A stretch of DNA of 13,353 nucleotides. It comes from QYQD01 sp040754095 (GTDB lineage Bacteria; Desulfobacterota; QYQD01). The notes under the pieces were generated by a model. It searched no databases, was not told the DNA's origin, and saw nothing but the letters and a program-made list of their open reading frames with translations. A program made the position numbers and the translations under genes. The stretch spans positions 1-13,353 of the forward strand of contig JBFMFO010000041.1 in the NCBI GenBank assembly GCA_040754095.1, read 5' to 3'. This document shows, one piece after another, positions 1-5,446 of the stretch (position 1 is the stretch's first letter; the number at the start of each line of letters is the position of its first letter).

Positions 1-14
1 TTTTACAACCGTAT

Positions 15-49
15 CCGGAGACACTCAGCTATAGGCAACGTTGCTCCGG
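15..49. other. Imperfect hairpin at the left edge
   Basis: CCGGAG (15-20) can pair with CTCCGG (44-49), and the enclosed part contains the perfect palindrome GCAACGTTGC (34-43). A small CTGT/ACAG hairpin follows at 50-63. This lies upstream of the chemoreceptor promoter, so it probably belongs to the end of an upstream transcript outside the window. There is no clear U-tract, so I do not call it a terminator. No gene is visible in 1-226. Confidence 0.25.
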
Positions 50-110
50 CTGTATTCGCACAGAAATATTTTATTAAAAGGAGAGCTGCCTAAAGTGGCC
101 CTGTCCACTA

Positions 111-139
111 TTGACAGTACACCCCACTTCCCCTATTAT
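111..139 (+). promoter_or_regulatory. Sigma-70-type promoter for the chemoreceptor-cheW pair
   Basis: A perfect -35 box TTGACA (111-116) is followed, after exactly 17 bases, by the near-consensus -10 box TATTAT (134-139). Transcription would start near 146, giving a leader of about 80 nt. The leader holds a small CAGGC/GCCTG hairpin (about 185-200) and the strong Shine-Dalgarno AAGGAGG (212-218), eight bases before the ATG at 227. Confidence 0.75.
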
Positions 140-226
140 GTTATGAGTTCATCCAGCCGTAACTAAGACAAAAGATAGGGATGCAGGCGTGTAGGCCTGA
201 CCAACAAAATTAAGGAGGATAAAGGT

Positions 227-1765
227 ATGCCTACCAAGAGTAAGAGCAAGGTTAAAAAGGTTGGAACCAATGATACACTGGTAAGGGAGCTTAACGAGGC
301 CAAGGCCAGGGCCAGGCAATGCGAAAATATCGTAGCTTCGATAGCCGCACCGATGTTTGTAACCGATAAGGACCTGGTCGTCACCTCCATAAATGATGCG
401 GCCCTAAAGGCCATGGGTTATGCCCGGGATGAGGTGGTGGGGAAGATGACCTGCGCCCAGATAGCCAGGACGCCTCTTTGCGGCACAGCCCAGTGCACGA
501 TCAAGAACTGTATGCGCACCGGCGATGTAATCAACGGTGAGACGGTGGCCGAGACCAGGGACGGCAAAAAGATCCCCATCCAGGCGGCCTGCTCCGCCCT
601 CTTTGACGAACAGGGCAAACCCTACGGCGGTATAGAGGTAATCATTGACATAACAGAGGTCAAACGCCTGCAGAAAGAGGCCGATGATCAGCGGGAATAC
701 CTGGCAAGACAGGTGGCCATGCTTGTGGAAAACATGGATAAGTTCAGTAACGGAGACCTTACCATCGAACCGAAAGCCGAACGGGATGATGAGGTAGGCC
801 GGCTCGTTGACAGTCTTAACAGGACCATTGTGGGGTTGAGAGGGGTCGTTGGCCAGATAAGGGACGCGGCCGATAATGTAGCCTCCGGCAGTCAGCAGAC
901 AAGCAGCGGGGCGGAACAGCTCTCGCAGGGGGCGAACGAGCAGGCGGCTTCCATTGAGGAGGTCTCCAGCTCCATGGAGGAGATGAACAGCACGGTGACG
1001 CAAAACGCAGACAACGCCAAACAAACTACCTCTATTGCCGAGAAGGCCGCCGGCAATGCCCAGGAAAGCGGCAAGGCCGTGGCGGAAGCGGTCGGAGCCA
1101 TGAAGCAGATTGCAGAAAAAATATCCATCATTGAAGAAATCGCCCGCCAGACCAATCTCCTGGCTTTAAATGCGGCTATCGAGGCGGCCCGGGCCGGGGA
1201 ACACGGACGGGGCTTTGCCGTGGTGGCGGCCGAGGTGCGCAAGTTGGCCGAGCGCAGTCAGACCGCGGCCCAGGAGATCGCCAACCTCTCCGGCAGCAGC
1301 GTTCAGGTGGCCGAACGCGCCGGCACTCTGGTGGCCGAGCTGGTTCCCAATATACAGAAGACCGCCGAACTGGTTCAGGAGATAAACGCCTCCAGCACCG
1401 AGCAGGCCAGCGGCGTTGAACAGGTGACCCAGGCTATCCAGCAACTGGATCAGGTGGTGCAGCAGAATGCCAGCGCGGCGGAAGAGATGTCGTCCACCGC
1501 TGAGGAGCTTTCCGCCCAGGCCGAAAACCTCCTGGAAACTATAGGATTTTTCAAACTGGACGGGCATGGTGAGCGCACTGTGAAAAAACCGGCCGCCGGA
1601 CATATTTCTCAGCCTCACAGCCCGGAAAGGAAAAAAACGGCGCCGCTGGCGAAATCCGCTTTACATAAGACGGATATCAAACCGGCCATAGCGCATAAAT
1701 CGACCGGAATAGACCTGAAAATGAAAGACAAGGATGTATCCGACCAGGAATTCGAAAGATTTTAG
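227..1765 (+). CDS. Soluble methyl-accepting chemotaxis protein, PAS-HAMP-MCP signal domains
   Basis: This 512-residue cytoplasmic chemoreceptor would control a CheA kinase through CheW. No hydrophobic segment long enough to cross the membrane is present, so it senses an internal signal. Visible order: a Lys-rich start; a PAS domain at about 33-150 ending in the usual DITE-type motif; a HAMP-like segment at about 160-210 (DLTIEPKAERDDEVGRL); a long Ala/Gln/Glu-rich coiled coil; and the highly conserved hairpin tip at about 303-345 (IARQTNLLALNAAIEAARAG), which binds CheA and CheW. The PAS domain carries four cysteines (C76, C85, C90, C95) that may bind a cofactor or sense redox. After a flexible tail of about 60 residues the protein ends in EFERF, which fits the x-[aromatic]-x-x-[aromatic] pattern of CheR/CheB-tethering pentapeptides. 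The cheW gene follows after 19 bases. Ligand unknown. Confidence 0.95.
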   Translation: MPTKSKSKVKKVGTNDTLVRELNEAKARARQCENIVASIAAPMFVTDKDLVVTSINDAALKAMGYARDEVVGKMTCAQIARTPLCGTAQCTIKNCMRTGDVINGETVAETRDGKKIPIQAACSALFDEQGKPYGGIEVIIDITEVKRLQKEADDQREYLARQVAMLVENMDKFSNGDLTIEPKAERDDEVGRLVDSLNRTIVGLRGVVGQIRDAADNVASGSQQTSSGAEQLSQGANEQAASIEEVSSSMEEMNSTVTQNADNAKQTTSIAEKAAGNAQESGKAVAEAVGAMKQIAEKISIIEEIARQTNLLALNAAIEAARAGEHGRGFAVVAAEVRKLAERSQTAAQEIANLSGSSVQVAERAGTLVAELVPNIQKTAELVQEINASSTEQASGVEQVTQAIQQLDQVVQQNASAAEEMSSTAEELSAQAENLLETIGFFKLDGHGERTVKKPAAGHISQPHSPERKKTAPLAKSALHKTDIKPAIAHKSTGIDLKMKDKDVSDQEFERF

Positions 1766-1784
1766 TCCAAAAGGAGACTTAGTC

Positions 1785-2306
1785 ATGGCTGATATTAAAC
1801 AGTACCTTACATTTGTCTTAGGCGGAGAAAACTTTGCGCTCGAGACCTCAAGGGTGAAAGAGGTCCTTGAATATACCACCATTACCAGGATTCCGCGCAT
1901 GCCGGAATTTCTCTGCGGCGTGATAAACCTGAGGGGCAACGTGGTTCCGGTCATGGATATGCGTTTGAAACTGGGGATGCCGTCGGCCGAGCGTACGGTT
2001 GACACCTGCATCGTGATCGTTGAGGTGAATTTCGACGATGAATCGGCCACCATAGGGTGCCTGGTGGACTCGGTCAAGGAAGTCCTGGAGATAGCGGCCA
2101 ATGAAATCGAACCCCCGCCCAAGATGGGGATGCGCCTTGGAACGGATTTTATCCAGGGCATGGCCAGACAGGGCGAGAGTTTTATTATCATTCTGGACAT
2201 CAACAGGATAATCGCGGCTGAAGATATAATGCTGCTTCAGGGCGCGGCCGGTAAAGGAGCCGATTCGCCGATGGAAAATCCCGCCGAGGAGCATGTTGAT
2301 ATATAA
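1785..2306 (+). CDS. cheW: Chemotaxis coupling protein CheW
   Basis: A 173-residue CheW-domain protein that links chemoreceptors to CheA kinase in the cytoplasm. The sequence has the family's N-terminal strand (QYLTFVLGGENFALE), the conserved region IPRMPEFLCGVINLRGNVVPVMDMR at about residues 36-60, and VDSVKEVLEI near residues 93-102. The ATG at 1785 is chosen because AAGGAG (1771-1776) lies just upstream and the protein then starts like other CheW proteins; a longer frame from 1734 would overlap the receptor and add no homologous sequence. It is almost certainly co-transcribed with the receptor. The acidic C-terminal tail (about residues 155-173) is not part of the conserved domain. It could be a receptor-dedicated CheW, since no cheA or cheY is in the window. 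Confidence 0.94.
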   Translation: MADIKQYLTFVLGGENFALETSRVKEVLEYTTITRIPRMPEFLCGVINLRGNVVPVMDMRLKLGMPSAERTVDTCIVIVEVNFDDESATIGCLVDSVKEVLEIAANEIEPPPKMGMRLGTDFIQGMARQGESFIIILDINRIIAAEDIMLLQGAAGKGADSPMENPAEEHVDI

Positions 2307-2373
2307 AGTTTCGTCCGGCAAAAAAATGTTGACAGATCACAATTTCTGCTCCCCGATTGTAGTCGAGGACACG

Positions 2374-2410
2374 TTTTGCAGGCCCCTGATTTAATCAGGG
2401 GCCTGCAAAA
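2374..2410. repeat. Perfect 17-bp hairpin with a three-base loop
   Basis: TTTTGCAGGCCCCTGAT (2374-2390) pairs perfectly with ATCAGGGGCCTGCAAAA (2394-2410) around the loop TTA. It lies 68 bases after cheW and is the likely 3' boundary of the chemotaxis transcript. On either strand the T-run precedes and the A-run follows the GC-rich stem, the reverse of a normal intrinsic terminator, so its exact role is open. Confidence 0.7.
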
Positions 2411-2605
2411 ACAGGGGCAAGAATGACCTGAAATAATTTAAAGACACCCCTAAAAGTAACGTGTTATCAAGATGCCTATAACGACCGGACAGTGATAATA
2501 TCTACGCTATTGAAAAGTGATAATTTTCAATAAGGTCAATGTCTCGTGCGTTCCCTAGAAAGCTTGCCTCCGAGAATCTCAGGCTAGTCGGTCAGAAAAC
2601 TTAGC
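2411..2605. other. Non-coding gap with small hairpins upstream of hicBA
   Basis: I see no convincing gene in this stretch. It contains an 8-bp stem ATTGAAAA (2509-2516)/TTTTCAAT (2524-2531) with a 7-base loop, and a near-palindrome at 2566-2584 (GCCT..GAGA-A-TCTC..GGC). Both lie upstream of the toxin-antitoxin genes and could be operators or remnants of small repeats. Nothing in the sequence decides between these. Confidence 0.3.
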
Positions 2606-2632
2606 TTGAGTTTATTCCCGACAAGGTATAAA
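2606..2632 (+). promoter_or_regulatory. Possible hicBA promoter
   Basis: A good -10 box TATAAA (2627-2632) follows a partial -35 box TTGAGT (2606-2611) with a short spacer of 15 bases. The position, about 60 bases before the hicB start, is right, but the spacing is suboptimal. Toxin-antitoxin operons are usually autoregulated near the promoter, and the palindrome at 2566-2584 lies just upstream. Confidence 0.35.
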
Positions 2633-2693
2633 ATTTAAAAACTTGATTGTAAGAACACATTTCTCTACTAAGGGACGGGGGATAATTTTTAAA

Positions 2694-2930
2694 ATGAAAA
2701 CATTGGACTACACTGCGGTGGTTTGGAAAGAAGAGAGTCAGTATGTCTCTAAGTGTCCGGAACTTGGAGTGGCAAGCTGTGGAGGTAGTTTTGAGGAAGC
2801 TATTAACAACTTGAAAGAGGCTGTAGAACTATATGTGGAAAATGCCAGGGAGCTTGGTCTGATGGAAGATATTCAGGAATGTCTTGTCGCCACCGAGAAA
2901 TATACAGCACGTCTTCAAATGGCGTTCTGA
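2694..2930 (+). CDS. hicB: HicB-family antitoxin (short form)
   Basis: A 78-residue protein of the HicB/UPF0150 family, the antitoxin that binds and blocks the HicA ribonuclease. The fold is recognisable from the strand YTAVVWKEESQYVSKCPELG, the turn around ASCGGSFEEAINNLKEAVELYVENA, and the conserved Pro/Gly positions. The protein stops after this domain and has no obvious C-terminal ribbon-helix-helix or helix-turn-helix extension, so how it binds operator DNA, if it does, is not evident. I choose the ATG at 2694; the longer frame from TTG 2643 adds an unconserved Lys/Arg-rich stretch. Its stop TGA shares one base with the start of hicA (TGATG), so the two are translationally coupled. Confidence 0.85.
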   Translation: MKTLDYTAVVWKEESQYVSKCPELGVASCGGSFEEAINNLKEAVELYVENARELGLMEDIQECLVATEKYTARLQMAF

Positions 2931-3169
2931 TGGCAAAGCTACCGGTAGTATCATCCAGAGAGGTTATAAAGATCCTAAAAAGGATCGGGTTTGAGCCTGC
3001 ACCCAAAAGAGGTAAGGGCAGTCATCTGGCTTTTGTGAAACATGACAGCGGGAAATCACGGCTTGTTATTGTTCCTGATAGAGACAATATTCCCAGAGGT
3101 ACTTTGCTCTCTATACTTGATCAGGCTGGAATAACCAAGGATGAGTTCGTAAAATTGTTGAGTCAATAG
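2930..3169 (+). CDS. hicA: HicA-family mRNA interferase toxin
   Basis: A 79-residue HicA toxin with a double-stranded-RNA-binding-like fold. The family cleaves mRNA independently of the ribosome and stops translation. Visible hallmarks are SSREVIKILKRIGFE (residues 8-22), the motif GKGSHLAF containing the catalytic-type His32, a basic strand (KSRLVIVPD), the turn IPRGTLLSILDQAGI, and a final helix TKDEFVKLL. All expected residues are present, so the toxin looks intact. The ATG overlaps the hicB stop by one base, so HicA synthesis depends on prior translation of the antitoxin. Gene order is antitoxin first, the reverse of the classical hicA-hicB arrangement but common among such pairs. An intrinsic terminator follows 28 bases downstream. 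Confidence 0.9.
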   Translation: MAKLPVVSSREVIKILKRIGFEPAPKRGKGSHLAFVKHDSGKSRLVIVPDRDNIPRGTLLSILDQAGITKDEFVKLLSQ

Positions 3170-3197
3170 ACATCGCTATACCTATTCAATAGTAGTT

Positions 3198-3223
3198 CCC
3201 TTGAGCAAGCAAGGGCGTTTTTT
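3198..3223 (+). terminator. Intrinsic terminator after hicA
   Basis: CCCTTG (3198-3203) pairs with CAAGGG (3210-3215) across a six-base loop, followed by CG and a run of six T (3218-3223). This is a short but well-formed terminator, ending 15 bases before the psiE start, so psiE must be read from its own promoter or by read-through. Confidence 0.65.
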
Positions 3224-3238
3224 GTTACAGGCGCTGAT

Positions 3239-3673
3239 ATGGAAGAATCAAGGCCGGATATAAAAGAGAAGATCAGACGAATACTTGTTCATGCGGACAT
3301 CGCCTTTCACGTGCTGGCGGGTCTTTTACTACTTATCGCCTGCGGCTTTATCATGTATTACGGGATTACTAATCTTGCTCATCCATCCCGCACTGCCATA
3401 ATCAGCCTGGTGAACGATGTGCTCCTGGCCCTGATTATCCTTGAGCTTTTCTGGACCATTATCCGTTTTCTTAAAAAACAGAGATTTACACTCGGACCTT
3501 TTCTTTCCATCGGGATCATAGCCTCGGTCCGGCGGATACTGTTGGTCGAGATCGAGATATCACATGTGGAGCACGTTCAGCCGGAACGGCTCTGGGAGAT
3601 CGGGCTTAGCGCCCTGGTAATTTTATGCCTGGTTTTTGCTTATTATCTGGCTGAGAAGGTGGAAAAGATATGA
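3239..3673 (+). CDS. PsiE-family (phosphate-starvation-inducible E) membrane protein
   Basis: A 144-residue inner-membrane protein of the PsiE family; its molecular function is not established. Four hydrophobic helices are visible, at about residues 21-41, 52-77, 84-103 and 120-139, with a basic loop (FLKKQRF) between the second and third and the family signature around SIGIIASVRRILLVEIE (about 90-106). The name comes from phosphate-regulated expression in E. coli, but no recognisable Pho box is seen here. The ATG at 3239 has only a weak ribosome site (AGG, about eight bases upstream) and sits just behind the hicA terminator, so expression may be low. The gene ends at TGA 3671-3673 and faces the ubiA-type gene tail to tail. 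Confidence 0.82.
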   Translation: MEESRPDIKEKIRRILVHADIAFHVLAGLLLLIACGFIMYYGITNLAHPSRTAIISLVNDVLLALIILELFWTIIRFLKKQRFTLGPFLSIGIIASVRRILLVEIEISHVEHVQPERLWEIGLSALVILCLVFAYYLAEKVEKI

Positions 3674-3689
3674 TAGACCTTCCTTTCTT

Positions 3690-3795
3690 GGACGCAGATA
3701 AACGCAGGTCAAGTGGATTTTAAGCGTTTTTTAAACGCGCTAAAGTTGTTACAGAAATTTTAGTTTTCTGCGAATATCCGCGGAAATCTGCGTCC
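3690..3795. repeat. Inverted-repeat element between convergent genes
   Basis: GGACGCAGAT (3690-3699) is repeated inverted as ATCTGCGTCC (3786-3795). Inside are further variants of the same word (AACGCAGG; TCTGCGAATATCCGCGG) and a small hairpin GCGTTT/AAACGC (3724-3738). Words of the ACGCAGAT type recur as dispersed intergenic repeats in many bacterial genomes (recollection, not checked). It fills the space between the convergent psiE and ubiA-type genes and could form a bidirectional transcription barrier. Confidence 0.55.
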
Positions 3796-3802
3796 TGTTA
3801 TA

Positions 3803-4651
3803 TCAGGAAAGAGCGGCCCATGTCGCCAGAAAGAGGGTGATGCTGATTATGCCGTTCATGGTAAAGAAAGAGAGGTTGATTTTTGAAAGGTCTTTGGGCG
3901 TAACAAATATATGTTGCAGCACCATAGCCATCGCCGTCAGGGCGATGCCCGCATAATAGACCCACCCCAATCCGCTCATAACACCGGTATAGAGAAAGAA
4001 CATAAAAGCCAGGATATGGAACCCTACGGCAAAAGCAAGCGCCCTTTCTTTACCGAATTTGCAGGGTATTGAGTGCAGTCCTTCGCGGCGATCAAATTCA
4101 AAATCCATACATGCATAAATGGTGTCAAAACCTGCCACCCAGAATATGACCCCGGCGCTCAGGATAAGAGGCGCAGCGTCGAGCGCCCCTTTAACGGCGA
4201 TCCATCCGGCGGCAGGGGCAATGCCGAGGGCCAGACCCAGGAATATATGCGACAACCAGGTAAATCGTTTAGTGTAAGAGTAAGAGAGGACTATGGCCAG
4301 GGCCAGGGGGGACAGCATAAATGTCAGCCGGTTTAGCTTATAGGCCGCAAAGAAGAAAAGCAGGGAGGCCAGGATCACAAAGAGCCGGGCTTCGTTGACC
4401 TTTATCGTCCCTTGCGGCAGGGCCCGGCTTGCGGTGCGGGGGTTTTTGCGGTCATAGGGGAGGTCAATTATCCGGTTAAAGCCCATAGCCGCCGTGCGCG
4501 CCCCGACCATGGCCGAAAGGATCCAGAGACATTTCATGGGTTCCGGCACGCCGCCTGCCGCCAGAAAGGCCCCCATGAAGGCAAAGGGCAGGGCAAAAAT
4601 GGTGTGCTCGAATTTAATCATCTCCAGGAAGGTATGGGTCTTTCGTATCAT
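3803..4651 (-). CDS. UbiA-family polyprenyltransferase (MqnP/UbiA-like)
   Basis: A 282-residue integral membrane enzyme that attaches a polyprenyl chain to an aromatic acid during quinone synthesis. Both Mg-diphosphate-binding motifs are present: N59-RII-D63-LPY-D67-RKNPRT and D176-TIYACM-D183-FEF-D187-R. About eight to nine hydrophobic helices are visible and the length is normal. I choose ATG 4651 because it overlaps the upstream gene's stop in an ATGA arrangement and has AGGTGG about 11 bases upstream; the GTG at 4666 lies inside that ribosome site. It is the last gene of a UbiD-UbiX-UbiA operon. In bacteria without ubiquinone such trios belong to the futalosine menaquinone route (MqnL, MqnM, MqnP); the ubiquinone alternative (4-hydroxybenzoate octaprenyltransferase) cannot be excluded from this window. 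Confidence 0.92.
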   Translation of the reverse strand: MIRKTHTFLEMIKFEHTIFALPFAFMGAFLAAGGVPEPMKCLWILSAMVGARTAAMGFNRIIDLPYDRKNPRTASRALPQGTIKVNEARLFVILASLLFFFAAYKLNRLTFMLSPLALAIVLSYSYTKRFTWLSHIFLGLALGIAPAAGWIAVKGALDAAPLILSAGVIFWVAGFDTIYACMDFEFDRREGLHSIPCKFGKERALAFAVGFHILAFMFFLYTGVMSGLGWVYYAGIALTAMAMVLQHIFVTPKDLSKINLSFFTMNGIISITLFLATWAALS

Positions 4652-5403
4652 GAGCCGATGCCCCACCTTTTGGCCTCCGGATCGGGCAGGCCGAGGACAT
4701 CCAGGATTCTGTCCACGAAGGTAGCGACCAAATCATCGATACTCTCCGGGTGATGATAAAAGCCGGGCATAGCCGGCATGATGGTCGCTTCGGCCTCTGC
4801 CAGGCGCAGCATATTGGTTATGTGTATCCTGTTCAGCGGGGTCTCCCGCAAGATCAATAAGAGTCTTCGGCCTTCTTTTAAGGTCACGTCTGCTGCCCGG
4901 TGGATAAGGTTACTCGATATGCCGTTGGCTATGGCGCCCAGCGTGCCCATGGTGCAGGGGATAACGATCATGCCGTCGTGGGGGAAAGAACCGCTGGCTA
5001 CCGGCGCGGCAAAATCTTTTTCGTCGTAGAGCCTGGTCATGTAGCGGCTGACCTCTGAGGTAGAAAGGCCGGTTTCCAACTTCAATACCTGGGCCCCGGC
5101 CGCAGACACCAGGCCGTGGACTTCCACGTTTTTTGCCGCTAATTTTTGTAAGAGGGATACGGCGTAGGGCATGCCGCTCGCCCCGGTCAAGGCCACGATG
5201 TAACGTTTCTGTATTTTTTCACCAGAAAATCCCCCTATATCCCCCTTTTCCAAAGGGGGAATTGATGGGTGCCCATTCTTTCCCAAAAGGGGAATCGACA
5301 GACCCCCGTCTTTTTTCAAGGGGGGGCTTAAAATATCCCCCCCTTTACTAAAGGGGGGTAAGGGGGGATTGTTTTCTTTGTTCTTTATATTTCTTTGAGA
5401 CAT
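4648..5403 (-). CDS. ubiX: UbiX-type flavin prenyltransferase with repeat-derived N-terminal extension
   Basis: The enzyme joins dimethylallyl phosphate to FMN to give prenylated FMN, the cofactor of UbiD decarboxylases. The catalytic core starts near residue 67 (KRYIVALTGASGMPYA, FMN-binding) and includes SGSFPHDGMIVIPCTMGTLG, ANGISSNLIHRAADVTLKEGR and LILRETPLN, all UbiX hallmarks. From ATG 5403 the protein has 251 residues, about 60 more than usual. The excess (about residues 12-60) is Pro/Gly/Lys-rich with a repeated PPL-KG pattern and is encoded by the palindromic array at 5229-5370. No ATG, GTG or TTG occurs in frame right before the core, so the repeat is probably translated. The ribosome site at 5403 is poor; ATG 5475, inside the ubiD-type gene, is an alternative. 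It overlaps the next gene by ATGA. Confidence 0.9.
   Translation of the reverse strand: MSQRNIKNKENNPPLPPFSKGGDILSPPLKKDGGLSIPLLGKNGHPSIPPLEKGDIGGFSGEKIQKRYIVALTGASGMPYAVSLLQKLAAKNVEVHGLVSAAGAQVLKLETGLSTSEVSRYMTRLYDEKDFAAPVASGSFPHDGMIVIPCTMGTLGAIANGISSNLIHRAADVTLKEGRRLLLILRETPLNRIHITNMLRLAEAEATIMPAMPGFYHHPESIDDLVATFVDRILDVLGLPDPEAKRWGIGS
5229..5370. repeat. Array of CCCCCTTT/AAAGGGGG palindromes
   Basis: Four to five related palindromic units occur in tandem: a clean one at 5240-5260 (TCCCCCTTT-TCC-AAAGGGGGA), a worn one at about 5272-5293, an expanded one at 5302-5327, and another clean one at 5336-5358, framed by TCCCCCTA at 5230-5237 and TAAGGGGGGA at 5359-5368. Sequences of this type are widespread as intergenic palindromic repeats (recollection). 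Here the array is open in the UbiX frame on the minus strand and encodes a Pro/Gly-rich stretch. Spacers are too short and irregular for a CRISPR array. Confidence 0.8.
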
Positions 5404-5446
5404 GGGTGTTTTATCGCCCTTTGTCTGCCCGATGCAGATAAATTCA

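Noticed and set aside
146..226. Riboswitch (c-di-GMP type) in the chemoreceptor leader
   Set aside because: The leader is only about 80 nt, with one small hairpin and none of the conserved GEMM motifs.
404..1024. Long antisense frame opposite the chemoreceptor
   Set aside because: Shadow of a GC-rich gene; the residues are not protein-family-like and the sense strand has an unmistakable MCP.
2374..2410. Ordinary rho-independent terminator of cheW
   Set aside because: No U-tract follows the stem on either strand; A-runs follow it instead.
5229..5370. CRISPR array
   Set aside because: Units are G/C-run palindromes with very short, unequal gaps, and the stretch is in frame with UbiX; no cas gene is nearby.
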